From: Sphingomonadales bacterium
GTDB taxonomy: Bacteria > Pseudomonadota > Alphaproteobacteria > Sphingomonadales > Sphingomonadaceae
Length of the DNA stretch: 64,000 nucleotides
Direction: 5' to 3'
NCBI GenBank assembly: GCA_017309275.1
Contig: JAFKLT010000045.1
Coordinates: 1-64,000 of the forward strand
Below, piece after piece: positions 1 through 8,836 of this stretch (within the stretch, counting starts at the first letter, position 1; every line of letters begins with the position of its first letter). The position numbers and the translations under genes are program-made. Below the pieces are notes generated by a model. That model made no database searches, was not told where the DNA came from, and worked only from the letters and a program-made list of their open reading frames with translations.

Positions 1-427
1 GACGCCCGACCGCCCCGCCGTCGGTTATTTCACCGTCGAGGGCGGCCCGCGCGACGTCCAGCTGGTGGCGGTCACCGCCGACCTGGCGCAGCGCGTCGAG
101 ATGCACGAGAGCGTCAAGGAAAATGGCGTGATGACCATGAAACCCTTGCTGCGCGCCGATGTGCCCGCGAAGGGCAAGCTCCAGTTCAAGCAGGGCGGCA
201 AGCATCTGATGATCTGGAACATCAATGGCGCCGCCGTGCGTGCGGGCAAGCTGCCGATGCAGTTCGTGTTCACGAACAACAACAACGAGCGCATCCTGTT
301 CGACCTGCCGATCAAGCCCGCGCCCGAGGCGGATGCCGGCGGCGAGGCGGCGATGGATCACAGCAAGATGGATCATGGCGCGATGGGAGCCGACGAGGCG
401 CCGGCAGCGGACGCGGCCAAGAAATAA
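1..427 (+). CDS. PCu(A)C-family copper chaperone (5' end outside window)
   Basis: The open frame runs from the window edge to TAA at 425-427, so the N-terminus and any signal peptide are missing. The visible 141 residues fit the periplasmic PCu(A)C (DUF461) family, which delivers Cu(I) to cytochrome oxidase CuA centres. The start reads PAVGYFTVEGG. It is followed by a Met-His-Glu-Ser turn, a Met in the next strand, and a later His-Leu-Met, which are the usual Met/His copper ligands. The C-terminal tail is rich in Met, Asp and His (MDHSKMDHGAMG), a common extra copper-binding tail in this family. Family membership is seen in the sequence; delivery to oxidase is family knowledge. Confidence 0.82.
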   Translation, partial: TPDRPAVGYFTVEGGPRDVQLVAVTADLAQRVEMHESVKENGVMTMKPLLRADVPAKGKLQFKQGGKHLMIWNINGAAVRAGKLPMQFVFTNNNNERILFDLPIKPAPEADAGGEAAMDHSKMDHGAMGADEAPAADAAKK

Positions 428-474
428 TATAAGCGTGGCCGTTCCGCGTCGCTCGCAATGACGAAGGTCCGATA

Positions 475-966
475 GTGCCGCGTCCCTCACGCCCGCTCAC
501 GACCGGGGAAATCGCGCTCGCGCGCAGCGTGTTCGGCGATGCGGTCGACTATGCCCGGGTGCGGGTGCGGCACTATAAGTGGATCTTCTTCCAGCCGCGC
601 CGCATCGTCATGGCGCCGATGGGCGACCTGCATTTCCACCCGAAAGGCAGCGTCTATTGCGACGATTTTTCCTGCCCCGCGGGCGGCCGCGAGGAGGAAT
701 TGCGCGCCAAGGGGCTGTTCCTTCACGAAATGACGCACGTCTGGCAGGCGCAGCAGCGCGGGCGCTGGTATCTGGTGCTGATGCGCCATCCCTTCGCCAC
801 CTATGACTATAGCCTCAAGCCCGGATGGCCGCTGGAGCGCTATGGGCTGGAACAGCAGGCCGAAATCGTGCGGCATTATTGGTTGCTGACGCAGGGCGTG
901 ACGGTCGGCGGCGCGCCCGACGCGGCGGCTTATCGCGCCATATTGCCCGCCGCCTGGGGAAGGTGA
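475..966 (+). CDS. HExxH-containing conserved protein (putative metallopeptidase-like)
   Basis: GTG start, 163 residues. The central motif HEMTH (residues 84-88) sits in a LFLHEMTHVWQAQQ helix, the usual form of a zincin active-site helix. A Glu in LEQQAE, about 40 residues further on, could be a third ligand. There is no signal peptide, so the protein is probably cytoplasmic. Similar sphingomonad proteins are, as I recall, sometimes labelled vgr-related, but I see no VgrG domain here. The stop overlaps the ATG of the membrane gene downstream (TGATG), so the two are translationally coupled. Peptidase activity is inferred from the motif alone. Confidence 0.6.
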   Translation: MPRPSRPLTTGEIALARSVFGDAVDYARVRVRHYKWIFFQPRRIVMAPMGDLHFHPKGSVYCDDFSCPAGGREEELRAKGLFLHEMTHVWQAQQRGRWYLVLMRHPFATYDYSLKPGWPLERYGLEQQAEIVRHYWLLTQGVTVGGAPDAAAYRAILPAAWGR

Positions 967-1538
967 TGAGCGATTTCGAGTTCGTCTTTGCGCTGTACAG
1001 CCTGCTGCTCGGCCTATCGATGGTCGAACTGCTCGGCGGGCTCGGCCGCGCGCTGGAGGTGCGGTTCGCGGCCGAAGCGGGGCGCGAAAAATTCGCGATC
1101 GGCTGGCTGACGCCGCTTCTCGCGATCTTCGTGATGCTCGACCTGCTGTCCTTCTGGCAGGCGGCGTGGACGGTGCGCGGCGATATCGCGGTGTCGGGAT
1201 CGACGCTGATGGCGGTCGCGACCTTTGCCAGCCTCTATTTCCTGGCCGCGCGGCTCGTCTTTCCGTCGCATCCCGAAGGCTTCGCGAATCTCGACACCCA
1301 TTATTTCCGCGTCCGGCGCGTCGTGCTGGGGCTGCTGCTCGTCCTGCTCGCCGCGCAGCTGCTCTTCTATCTGTCGCATCCGGTGCTGGTCGCCGCTTTC
1401 CATCATCCGCTGGTGTGGGGTCTGACGCTGATCCTGGCGGCACTGATGGTGGGGGCGATGCTCACCCGGGGCGTGCGCGCGAGCATCGCCGTGCTGACCG
1501 TGCTGATCGCGCGTTACGTCATTGTCTATCTGCTATGA
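966..1538 (+). CDS. Integral membrane protein of unknown function
   Basis: 190 residues starting at the ATG that overlaps the stop of the HExxH gene. It shows about five to six hydrophobic segments separated by short charged loops (for example FALYSLLLGLSMVELL near the N-terminus and a strongly hydrophobic C-terminal third). I recognise no catalytic motif and cannot name a family with certainty. The coupling suggests a membrane partner for the metallopeptidase-like protein, but that is inference. Ends at TGA 1536-1538. Confidence 0.6.
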   Translation: MSDFEFVFALYSLLLGLSMVELLGGLGRALEVRFAAEAGREKFAIGWLTPLLAIFVMLDLLSFWQAAWTVRGDIAVSGSTLMAVATFASLYFLAARLVFPSHPEGFANLDTHYFRVRRVVLGLLLVLLAAQLLFYLSHPVLVAAFHHPLVWGLTLILAALMVGAMLTRGVRASIAVLTVLIARYVIVYLL

Positions 1539-1556
1539 TCGCATAGGATCGCGCAC

Positions 1557-1594
1557 CCGAAGCCTGTAACCGAAGCCCGTAACCGAAGCCGCAA
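1557..1594. repeat. Short tandem repeat, about 13 bp x 3
   Basis: Three head-to-tail copies of CCGAAGCCYGTAA (13, 13 and 12 bp; the last unit is CCGAAGCCGCAA) lie immediately upstream of the Shine-Dalgarno sequence of the PH-domain gene. They occupy most of the untranslated gap after the membrane-protein gene. Probably slippage-generated; no function is evident. Confidence 0.7.
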
Positions 1595-1611
1595 CCAAGG
1601 AAGTGCCCGCC

Positions 1612-2052
1612 ATGCCCGAAGTCCTCGACCGCTTCCGTTCCTCGACCTGGGGCTGGCTGCGCGGGACGCTGCTCGGCTGGCTGACGCTGCTTCTCTGCCT
1701 GGTCGGCGTCGGCTTTCTGATCATCCTGGTCCAATGGATCCGCAATCTCGACGTCACCTATGAACTGACCGAGGACAGGCTGATCCTGCGCAAGGGCATC
1801 TTCGTCAAAAGCATCGACGAGATCGAACTCTATCGCGTCAAGGACGTGCGGATGGACTTCACCCTCGTCAATCAATGGGCGGGGATCGGCACGATCAGCA
1901 TCGATTCGAGCGACGAGACGACGCGCGCGGGCGCGCTGGTCATGCCGCATGTCGAGCGCGCGGCCGAACGGCGCGAAGAATTGCGCCGGCTGGTCGACGC
2001 CGCGCGGCAAAAGCGGCGCGTGCGCGAACTCGATGTCGCCAGCGATCTCTGA
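1612..2052 (+). CDS. Bacterial PH-domain (bPH2/YdbS-like) membrane protein
   Basis: 146 residues. The ATG at 1612 is preferred over an in-frame GTG at 1603 because AAGGAAG lies 8 bases before it. Residues about 18-43 form one long hydrophobic stretch (LLGWLTLLLCLVGVGFLIILVQW). It is followed by a compact beta-rich domain (VTYELTEDRLILRKGIFVKSIDEIELYRVKDV) typical of bacterial PH (DUF304/YdbS) domains. Such proteins sit in the inner membrane with a cytosolic PH fold; their ligands are mostly unknown. No neighbour gives a specific role. Confidence 0.65.
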   Translation: MPEVLDRFRSSTWGWLRGTLLGWLTLLLCLVGVGFLIILVQWIRNLDVTYELTEDRLILRKGIFVKSIDEIELYRVKDVRMDFTLVNQWAGIGTISIDSSDETTRAGALVMPHVERAAERREELRRLVDAARQKRRVRELDVASDL

Positions 2053-2104
2053 CGCGATATTTATCGGCTAGCCAGAATGGCGGTGTTCGATCTATGTTCC
2101 GCCA

Positions 2105-3448
2105 ATGGACATCATCGCACTCGCCGTCGCCGTCGTTGCCCTGTTTCTGGGGGGACTGATCGGCTGGTTGCTCGCGGGGCGGCATGCCGGCGGGCTGAAG
2201 GCCGAACGCGACGGCTTGTCCGAACGTTTCAGAACCGCCGTGACCGACCTGGCGGCCGAGGCCGATGCACGCAAGGCGGCCGACCTGAAGCTCGCCGCGC
2301 TGCTCGCCGAACAGAAGGCCCGCGACGAGGCGCATGATGCGCAGATCGCGCAGCTTCGCGACGCGCAGGCGGCGCTGACCGCGCAGTTTCGCGAAGTCGG
2401 CCAGACGATGCTGGGCGAGGCGCAAAAGGCCTTTCTCGAACGCGCCGACGCACGCTTTCGGCAGAGCGAGGAAACGGCGGGGCAGAACCTGAAAGCCTTG
2501 TTGTCGCCCGTGCACGACCGGCTGCAGAAATATGAGGAGGCGGTGGGCAAGGTCGAGGCCGAACGCCGCGATGCCTTTGGCCTGCTCCACGGCCAGATCG
2601 CGGCGATGCGCGAGGGGACCGAGCGCGTGTCGAGCGAGGCGGCGAAGCTGGTCAACGCGCTGCGCAACGCGCCGAAGGCGCGCGGGCGCTGGGGCGAGCA
2701 GCAGCTTCGCAACGTGCTGGAAAGCTGCGGCCTGTCCGAACATGCCGATTTCCAGACCGAGGTCAGCGTCGCCGACGGCGACGGTGGGCGCCTGCGTCCC
2801 GACGTCGTCGTCAAGGTGCCGGGCGGACAGAGCCTGGTCATCGATGCCAAGGTGTCGCTGAACGCCTATCAGGACGCGTTCGGCGCGGTCGACGAGGGCG
2901 AGAAGGCGGCGCATCTGGCCGCGCACGCCGTCGCGATGAAAGCGCATGTGAACACGCTCGGCGCCAAATCCTATTGGAACCAGTTCGAGGACACCCCCGA
3001 CTTCGTCGTGATGTTCGTTCCCGGCGAGCATTTCCTTGCCGCCGCGCTCGATCAGGATCACGAGCTTTGGGACTATGCGTTCGAACGCAAGGTGCTGCTC
3101 GCCACGCCGACGAACCTCATCGCGATCGCGCGCACCGTTGCGGCGGTGTGGCGGCAGGAGAAGCTGGCGGGGCAGGCGCGCGAGATCGCGGCGCTGGGCA
3201 AGGAGCTTTATGCGCGCATGTCGGTGATGGGGTCGCATATCGCGCGCGTCGGCAAGAATCTGGACCAGGCGACCGGCGCGTACAACGCCTTCGTCGGCAG
3301 CTTCGAATCGCAGGTGCTGACGCAGGCGAAGCGTTTCGAGGCGCTGGACGTCGAAACCGGCGACAAGGAAATCCCGTCGCTTCCGGTCGCCGAACAGGCG
3401 GCGCGCCCGCTGGCGAAGCTGTCGGGCGGGGGCGGCGCGAACGACTAG
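2105..3448 (+). CDS. rmuC: RmuC family DNA recombination protein
   Basis: 447 residues, a normal length. An N-terminal membrane anchor (residues 3-25, IALAVAVVALFLGGLIGWLLAG) is followed by a long Ala/Glu/Arg-rich coiled coil to about residue 190. The RmuC nuclease-like domain then shows GRWGEQQLRNVLE, a VIDAKVSLNAY strand (PD-(D/E)XK-like D-x-K) and DFVVMFVPGEHF. In E. coli RmuC limits inversions and rearrangements at short inverted repeats. The gene is monocistronic by position. Its stop overlaps the stop of the convergent META lipoprotein gene by four bases. Confidence 0.9.
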   Translation: MDIIALAVAVVALFLGGLIGWLLAGRHAGGLKAERDGLSERFRTAVTDLAAEADARKAADLKLAALLAEQKARDEAHDAQIAQLRDAQAALTAQFREVGQTMLGEAQKAFLERADARFRQSEETAGQNLKALLSPVHDRLQKYEEAVGKVEAERRDAFGLLHGQIAAMREGTERVSSEAAKLVNALRNAPKARGRWGEQQLRNVLESCGLSEHADFQTEVSVADGDGGRLRPDVVVKVPGGQSLVIDAKVSLNAYQDAFGAVDEGEKAAHLAAHAVAMKAHVNTLGAKSYWNQFEDTPDFVVMFVPGEHFLAAALDQDHELWDYAFERKVLLATPTNLIAIARTVAAVWRQEKLAGQAREIAALGKELYARMSVMGSHIARVGKNLDQATGAYNAFVGSFESQVLTQAKRFEALDVETGDKEIPSLPVAEQAARPLAKLSGGGGAND

Positions 3449-4161
3449 ATCGCGCGCTTCAGCACCGCCGTCTGTCCGTCGGCGCCGCCGATCTCCATCG
3501 TGCCGTCGGTCGGAAAGCTGAGGCTCACCGGCGCGGACATCAGTTTGAAGAAGGCGTTCTCCTGCGCCATGCCGGCGCCGGGGCACGCCATCTTCGTCGA
3601 CATCAACGGCCCCGCGGTCAATTTGCGGCCGTCGGCGGTGTAGCTGCCCGAAAAGCGATTGCATCCCGCGCTGCCGCTGATCCGCGTGCCGTCGAAGCTC
3701 AGCGATGTCGGCCGGTCGGCGGCAACCGCCACGCCGCCGATCGACACGAAGCGCCAGTTCGATCCGGCGAGCGTATCGGGCGGAAGAATGGCCCCGCCGC
3801 AGCCCTGCACGCTCTTTCCGTCGGCGACGACGCGCACCGTGTCGGCATAGCGGCGGTCGCTCATCCCGTCGCTGCAGGGCGCATGCTTGATCACGACCGC
3901 CAGCCGGCCGGCGGCATAGACCTCGCCGTTCATCGACGCTTTCGCGCCGGGGTTCGGCACGACGATCTTCGTCTCGCCATAGTCGCCGGCATAGGTGAGC
4001 CGCGTCGGGGTGATCTCCAGCGTCCAGCCGGGCTCGGTGCCGATCGCCATATAGGCGGCGGCGGGCGGCGCGGGCGGTTGCGGGCCCTGTGCGGCGGGCA
4101 TGCAGGCTGCCAGCGACAGGGCGCAGGGGAGGGTGGTGAGGAGGAGGAAGGGCTTGGTCAT
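3445..4161 (-). CDS. META-domain (HslJ-like) lipoprotein
   Basis: 238 residues from ATG 4161, preferred because GGAG precedes it at SD distance and a lipobox follows at once (Leu-Ala-Ala-Cys20), so this is a predicted lipoprotein. Residues 45-135 form a first domain starting GTEPGWTLEI, typical of COG3650-like membrane-associated proteins. The C-terminal half is a META/HslJ domain (LAGSNWRFVSIGG, then GSAGCNRFSGSYT). META proteins are linked to heat shock or novobiocin tolerance in E. coli; the biochemical role is unknown. Longer upstream starts exist but lack a good SD. Confidence 0.8.
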   Translation of the reverse strand: MTKPFLLLTTLPCALSLAACMPAAQGPQPPAPPAAAYMAIGTEPGWTLEITPTRLTYAGDYGETKIVVPNPGAKASMNGEVYAAGRLAVVIKHAPCSDGMSDRRYADTVRVVADGKSVQGCGGAILPPDTLAGSNWRFVSIGGVAVAADRPTSLSFDGTRISGSAGCNRFSGSYTADGRKLTAGPLMSTKMACPGAGMAQENAFFKLMSAPVSLSFPTDGTMEIGGADGQTAVLKRAI

Positions 4162-4260
4162 GCGGCACTCCATGATCTCGCGCGACGCGGCGCGGCGGGG
4201 AGGACGGGCGCATAATAGCATGGAGTTGGCGCCGGGCTTAACCGAAACGCCATGCTGCAT

Positions 4261-5076
4261 TCAGCTTCGGCGCTGGTTCAGCACCTCATAGGCCATCACC
4301 GCGGCCGCGACCGCGGCGTTCAGGCTGTCGGCCTTGCCCATCATCGGCATCTTTACGCGCACATCGGCGGCGGCGGCATATTCGGGCGGCATGCCCTGCG
4401 ATTCGTTGCCGATCAGGATGAAGGTCGGCGCGGCGTAGCGCACCGCCTGATAATCCTGTGTATCGTCGCCCAGCCATGTCGCGACCAGCTCGCCCTTCCC
4501 CTCGCGCAGCCAGGGCAGGAATTCCTGCCACCGCGCCTGCACCAGCCGCTGGGTAAAGATCGCCCCCATGCTCGCGCGCACGGCTTCGACCGCATAGGGA
4601 TCGGTCGATTCGTCGAGCAGGATCAACCCGCCCGCGCCGACGGCGTCGCTGGTGCGCAGCATCGTGCCGAGGTTGCCCGGATCGCGCAGCCGCTCGGCGA
4701 CGAGCCAGATCGGCGCGGCGTCGCGGTCGATGTCGGCCAGCGCGGTCTTCGGTTCGGCATAGATGCCGACGATCGTCTGCGGATTGTCCTTGCCCGACAG
4801 CTTCGACAGGATGGCGGGCGTGGTGTCGACCACCTCGCCGCCGCTTTCCAGCGTCGCGTCGACCAGCGCCTGCGTCAGCGGGTGCGCCGCGCCCTCGTCG
4901 GCCAGGAACAGCCATTGCGGCAGAACCCCCGCCTCGCGCGCTTCGGTCGCGATGCGCAGCCCCTCGGCCAGGAACAGTCCCTCGGCCCGCCGATGCCGCT
5001 TCTCGCGCAGCAGGCGCATCCGCTTGACCAGCGGATTGGAAAGGCTTTCGATACGGGAACGGCGGCCGGTGGCCAT
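4261..5076 (-). CDS. TrmH/SpoU-family RNA 2'-O-methyltransferase
   Basis: 271 residues. An N-terminal substrate-binding segment (SNPLVKRMRLLREKRHRRAE, ending FLAEGLR) precedes a SPOUT catalytic domain. The three SpoU motifs are visible: LRDPGNLGTMLRT, IGNESQGMP and a final MGKADSLNAAVAAAVMAYE knot helix. These enzymes methylate ribose 2'-OH in rRNA or tRNA using SAM. The target cannot be read from the sequence; an rRNA guanosine (RlmB-like) is plausible. The start at 5076 lies four bases below the ptsH stop, so it may be the last gene of the ptsH cluster. An upstream in-frame start at 5145 would overlap ptsH and is less likely. Confidence 0.85.
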   Translation of the reverse strand: MATGRRSRIESLSNPLVKRMRLLREKRHRRAEGLFLAEGLRIATEAREAGVLPQWLFLADEGAAHPLTQALVDATLESGGEVVDTTPAILSKLSGKDNPQTIVGIYAEPKTALADIDRDAAPIWLVAERLRDPGNLGTMLRTSDAVGAGGLILLDESTDPYAVEAVRASMGAIFTQRLVQARWQEFLPWLREGKGELVATWLGDDTQDYQAVRYAAPTFILIGNESQGMPPEYAAAADVRVKMPMMGKADSLNAAVAAAVMAYEVLNQRRS

Positions 5077-5080
5077 CGGA

Positions 5081-5359
5081 TCAATCCTCGCCGAAGCTGT
5101 CCTTGACCAGCCCGACCAGCTTGAGCAGCGCCGCGTCCGCGCCATCGCCGCTCGTATGGATCGTGATGCTGTCGCCCTTCGCGGCGCCGAGCATCATCAG
5201 GCCCATGATCGACGTGCCGTTGACGCGCGATCCGCCCTTTTCGACCTCGACGCTCACCGTTTCGGGCAGGCGGCTGACGAACGTCACGAACTTCGCGCTG
5301 GCGCGTGCATGCAGCCCGCGCTGGTTCGTAATTTCGACCGTCTCGCTGTTCTCGCTCAT
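5081..5359 (-). CDS. ptsH: Phosphocarrier protein HPr
   Basis: 92 residues. The phosphorylatable His17 lies in GLHARAS, and Ser50 in TSIMGLMML corresponds to the regulatory Ser46 of classical HPr. HPr relays phosphate from enzyme I to EIIA proteins and is modified on Ser by HprK. Its ATG overlaps the stop of the upstream EIIA gene (ATGA), and hprK lies two genes further up, so kinase and substrate share a cluster. No sugar-specific EIIB/EIIC gene is nearby, which fits a regulatory rather than transport PTS. No enzyme I gene is in the window. Confidence 0.95.
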   Translation of the reverse strand: MSENSETVEITNQRGLHARASAKFVTFVSRLPETVSVEVEKGGSRVNGTSIMGLMMLGAAKGDSITIHTSGDGADAALLKLVGLVKDSFGED

Positions 5360-5784
5360 GGTCCCACTCCCAGCATTTCCGATGCGACCGAAATATATTT
5401 CTGGCCAGCTTCTTTGGCTGCGATCACGGCGGCGCGCAATTCCATCGTCTTGCGCGCGCTTTCCAGCCGGATCAGCATCGGAAGATTGACGCCCGCGATC
5501 ACTTCGGTGCGCCCGCTTTCGAGCAGGCTGATCGCGAGGTTCGAGGGGGTGCCGCCGAACAGGTCGGTCAGCATGATGACGCCGCGGCCTTCGTCGACCT
5601 TGCGGATCGCGTCGGCGATTTCCTTGCGGCGCATCTCCATATTGTCGTTCGGGCCGATGCATACGGTCGCGATCGCGCGTTGCGGGCCGACGACATGTTC
5701 CATCGCGCGCACCATCTCTTCGGCAAGGCGGCCGTGGGTGACGAGGACCATTCCGAGCAGCGGCAGAGCTTTATCGACGGCCAT
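5356..5784 (-). CDS. PTS EIIA(Man)-type regulatory protein
   Basis: 142 residues from ATG 5784. The active His17 lies in LVTHGRLAEEMV. The rest has the EIIA-mannose fold signatures: GPNDNMEMRRKEI, then MLTDLFGGTPSNLA and VIAGVNLPMLI. In alphaproteobacteria this stand-alone EIIA receives phosphate from HPr and acts as a regulator rather than a transporter subunit. It sits between rapZ (14-base gap) and ptsH (4-base overlap), the conserved order of this cluster. A longer reading to 5874 would run into rapZ and is not needed. Confidence 0.92.
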   Translation of the reverse strand: MAVDKALPLLGMVLVTHGRLAEEMVRAMEHVVGPQRAIATVCIGPNDNMEMRRKEIADAIRKVDEGRGVIMLTDLFGGTPSNLAISLLESGRTEVIAGVNLPMLIRLESARKTMELRAAVIAAKEAGQKYISVASEMLGVGP

Positions 5785-5797
5785 GAAATCGGGACCC

Positions 5798-6739
5798 TTA
5801 TGCTTTTCTGTCGCCGGATGCGGATGCTGCAGGCGGGGGCTTGCCCTCAAGCCCATCTTGCGGCGCGGAGTCAAGATTGCGGTGGGTCACGGTCGGCTCA
5901 TGGCCGGCGTTGCGTAGCGTTTGGGCAACACGCTGCGCGACATGGACCGAACGATGCCGACCGCCGGTGCAGCCGAAGGCGATGGTGACATAGCTTTTGC
6001 CCTCGGCGCGATAACGCGGCAGCAGCGTCAGGATCAGCGTCTCGATCTGCGCCAGGCTGTCGGCATAGGCGGGGTCGGCGATCACATAGGCGGCGACGTC
6101 GGCGTCCAGGCCCGTACCCGGCTTCAGCCTGGGGTCCCAATGCGGATTGCGCAGATAGCGCATGTCGAACACCAGGTCGGCGTTGCGCGGCAGCCCGCGC
6201 GCAAAGCCAAAGCTCAGCACATTGAGGACCGGCTCGTCGTCCCCGGTATCGGCGAATCGCTGGCGAATTTCCTGTTGCAGGTCGTTGCTGCTGTAATTGG
6301 TGGTGTCGATGACATGCTCGGCCCAGCGGCGGAGCGGCTCCATCATCTCGCGTTCGCGGGCGATGCCGTCGGCGGCGGGGCGATCCTCGGCCATCGGGTG
6401 GCGCCGGCGCGTTTCGGAAAAGCGGCGCTCAAGTTCGGCACCCGCGCAGTCGAGGAACAAAGTCTGGATGTCGCGGCCGCCGTCCTCGCGCAATTCCTTG
6501 ATCCGCTTGACCAGCAGCGGCGGGCGAAAGCCGCGGCTGCGGCTGTCGATCCCGACGGCGATCGGGCGATTGGCCTCGCTGCGCCGCGCCGGCGCGTCGA
6601 TCAGCGCCTCGAGCAGCGCGAGCGGAAGATTGTCGACGACCTCCCAGCCCAGATCCTCCAGAACCTTGAGCACGGTCGATTTGCCCGCGCCCGACAGGCC
6701 GGTGACCAGCAACAGCCGTGGTTCTGCCGCGTCGCTCAT
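5798..6739 (-). CDS. rapZ: RNase adapter / nucleotide-binding protein RapZ
   Basis: 313 residues. A Walker A motif lies at the N-terminus (TGLSGAGKST), and the C-terminal signature is AFGCTGGRHRSVHVA, both diagnostic for the RapZ/YvcJ family. In E. coli RapZ senses glucosamine-6-phosphate and directs RNase E to a small RNA. In alphaproteobacteria the target is unknown, but the gene is conserved beside hprK and the PTS genes, as here. Its ATG overlaps the stop of hprK by four bases. The C-terminal tail (about 20 residues) is low-complexity and Pro/Ala-rich. Confidence 0.93.
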   Translation of the reverse strand: MSDAAEPRLLLVTGLSGAGKSTVLKVLEDLGWEVVDNLPLALLEALIDAPARRSEANRPIAVGIDSRSRGFRPPLLVKRIKELREDGGRDIQTLFLDCAGAELERRFSETRRRHPMAEDRPAADGIAREREMMEPLRRWAEHVIDTTNYSSNDLQQEIRQRFADTGDDEPVLNVLSFGFARGLPRNADLVFDMRYLRNPHWDPRLKPGTGLDADVAAYVIADPAYADSLAQIETLILTLLPRYRAEGKSYVTIAFGCTGGRHRSVHVAQRVAQTLRNAGHEPTVTHRNLDSAPQDGLEGKPPPAASASGDRKA

Positions 6740-7182
6740 GCGCCGGGCGCCAACCGTTCGAGCGCGAGCATGATCTTGATCGGAGCCGACGCCTCGAAGG
6801 CCGAAAGCAGCAGCGCGGGGAGCGGATGACCCGCCACCATCTCCACCTGGTTGATCACGGGCATGCGGTCATAGCGGTCGGTGAGGCGCACCGCGAGCGC
6901 CAGCGGCACGGGCGCGGTCCACGGTCGGTCGATGATGCCGATGCCGCGCACCTCCAGCTTTCCAGCCAGATTTTCGGGCGGGCGGCACCATAGCCGTTCG
7001 CGATCGTACCAGATGTCGCAGCGATCGTCGGCGACCAGCCGCGCGCCGCGATCGATCAGCCGCAGCGCGAGGTCGGATTTTCCCTGTCCGGAATTACCCA
7101 GAATCAGCACGCCTCCACTTCCCGCCGCAACGCAGCTGGCATGGATATTGACGATCTCGGGCTTGGTCCGGCTCGGGAGCAT
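6736..7182 (-). CDS. hprK: HPr kinase/phosphorylase, short alphaproteobacterial form
   Basis: 148 residues, only the catalytic C-terminal half of the roughly 310-residue Firmicutes enzyme. This is normal for alphaproteobacteria. It has the P-loop GNSGQGKSDLALRLIDRGARLVADD and the HprK signature LEVRGIGIIDRP. It phosphorylates the regulatory Ser of HPr. It overlaps rapZ by four bases and follows chvG by a 52-base gap, so it may be co-transcribed from the chvI promoter. Confidence 0.93.
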   Translation of the reverse strand: MLPSRTKPEIVNIHASCVAAGSGGVLILGNSGQGKSDLALRLIDRGARLVADDRCDIWYDRERLWCRPPENLAGKLEVRGIGIIDRPWTAPVPLALAVRLTDRYDRMPVINQVEMVAGHPLPALLLSAFEASAPIKIMLALERLAPGA

Positions 7183-7234
7183 TGCACAGGCTTAACGACG
7201 ATGTTGCAGTGCCGCAAGATTGATAGGGGTCGTG

Positions 7235-8836
7235 TTAAGCGCGTTCGTCACTGCCGTCGCGCGCCGGCAGGGTGATCAGCAGGCTGGCGCCCTGCTTGCC
7301 GTCGTCGCGATCGCGGGCCGAAATCGTCCCGCCATGCCCCTCGATGATCGTCCGCGCGATCGCCAGGCCCAGGCCGCTGTGGCGCCCAAAGGCCTCTCCC
7401 TTCGGCCGTTCGCTGTGGAAACGGCGGAAGATGGCTTCGCGCTGCGCCGGCTCGATCCCCGGTCCGTCATCGTCGACGCGGACGTGGACCTCGTCGCCCA
7501 ATCGCGTCGCGGCGATGCAGACGAGGCCGTCGGGCGGCGAAAAGCTGATCGCATTGTCGATGATATTGTCGATCGCGCGTTCCAGCCGATGACCGTCGCC
7601 CGCCACGGTCGTCGTATCCTTGCGCGGGCGGGCGAAGGCGATGCGCGGCACCGGGCCGCTTTGCCCGGCGCGCGCGGCGCGACCCGCCAGCATCGATTCG
7701 ATCATCATGCCGACGTCGACCGGCTCGAACAGCGTGCGCGACAATTGCGCATCGACGCGGCTCGCCTCGCTGATGTCGCTGACCAGCCGGTCGAGCCGCC
7801 GGACATCCTCGTCGGCGATCGCCAGCAATTGCGTGCGCTGTTCGTCGGATTGCACCCGGCCCAGCCCCTCGATCGCAGATCGGACCGAAGCGATGGGATT
7901 TTTGAGCTCGTGCGTGACGTCGGCGGCGAAATGCTCGCCGGCATCGATCCGCTCGCGCAGCGCCTGCGTCATGTCGCTCAGCGCGCGCGCGAGCGTTCCG
8001 ATCTCGTCGCGGCGGCTCGGCAGGCGGGGCACGACGACCTCGCGCGCGCGGCCCAGCCGGACGCGGACGGCGGCGCGCGCGAGCCGGCGCAGCGGGCGGA
8101 CGATCGTGCGGGCAAGGAACAGCGACAACAGGATCGACGCCATCAGGACCGTCGCGACGACGAGGGCGAGGCGGAATCGCTCGGCGCGCACCGTCTTGGT
8201 GATGTCGCGCGCATTGAGCGTCATCAGCATGACCTCGGGCGTGTCGAGGTCGACGATTCGCGTCGCGCTGAGCAGCGGAGTGCGTTCGGGGGCGTAGCGG
8301 AAGCGGCTGGACTCCCGCCCGGTCTTCATCGTTTCGGCGACTTCGGGCCAGGACGCGCCGCGATCGACCGCCGGTTCCTCGAACTCGGGATAGGTGGGTG
8401 CGCCGACGATCCAGTCGATGCCGCGGTCCATCGCGCGCGCCGCGTCGCGTTTCCAGGGCTGAAGGTCCGGGTCGCGCAGCGTATAGGTCGGGGGACGGCC
8501 CGCGAAGCTGTCGTCCAGCTTGCGACCTTCGGCGTCATAGAAGCGCAGGCGCGATTCGGTCGCCTGGGTGAACTGGTCGATCAGGTGCTGCCGCTGGTCG
8601 GGCCGCGCCGCCTCCAGCGCTTCGTCGAGCTGCGCGAGTTGGTCCTGCATGACGTCGACGCGCGTGTCGACCAGCCGGCTGCGATAGGTGTCGAGATAGA
8701 AGAAGCCACCGCCGAACAGCACGATCGCCAGGATGTTCACCGCCAGGATGCGCGTCGTCAGCGACCAGCGCGCCGACCAAACCAGCGGCGCTTCCTCCTG
8801 CTCGGCGGCAGTCGCGTCGGCGGACGACCTACCCAT
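7235..8836 (-). CDS. chvG: ChvG-type sensor histidine kinase
   Basis: 533 residues from ATG 8836, which overlaps the chvI stop by eight bases; an earlier in-frame ATG at 8863 is possible. Order of parts: TM1 ([22 protein letters not shown]), a periplasmic sensor of about 200 residues, TM2 ([20 protein letters not shown]), HAMP, and a His-kinase dimerisation helix with [12 protein letters not shown]. The ATPase domain has an N box ([10 protein letters not shown]) and G boxes ([16 protein letters not shown]). ChvG/ExoS kinases respond to acid or envelope stress. Partner of the adjacent ChvI. Confidence 0.92.
   Translation of the reverse strand: MGRSSADATAAEQEEAPLVWSARWSLTTRILAVNILAIVLFGGGFFYLDTYRSRLVDTRVDVMQDQLAQLDEALEAARPDQRQHLIDQFTQATESRLRFYDAEGRKLDDSFAGRPPTYTLRDPDLQPWKRDAARAMDRGIDWIVGAPTYPEFEEPAVDRGASWPEVAETMKTGRESSRFRYAPERTPLLSATRIVDLDTPEVMLMTLNARDITKTVRAERFRLALVVATVLMASILLSLFLARTIVRPLRRLARAAVRVRLGRAREVVVPRLPSRRDEIGTLARALSDMTQALRERIDAGEHFAADVTHELKNPIASVRSAIEGLGRVQSDEQRTQLLAIADEDVRRLDRLVSDISEASRVDAQLSRTLFEPVDVGMMIESMLAGRAARAGQSGPVPRIAFARPRKDTTTVAGDGHRLERAIDNIIDNAISFSPPDGLVCIAATRLGDEVHVRVDDDGPGIEPAQREAIFRRFHSERPKGEAFGRHSGLGLAIARTIIEGHGGTISARDRDDGKQGASLLITLPARDGSDERA

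Noticed and set aside
1940-4213. A 757-codon minus-strand frame opposite rmuC
   Set aside because: Antisense shadow of rmuC and of the neighbouring lipoprotein gene; no domain or SD.
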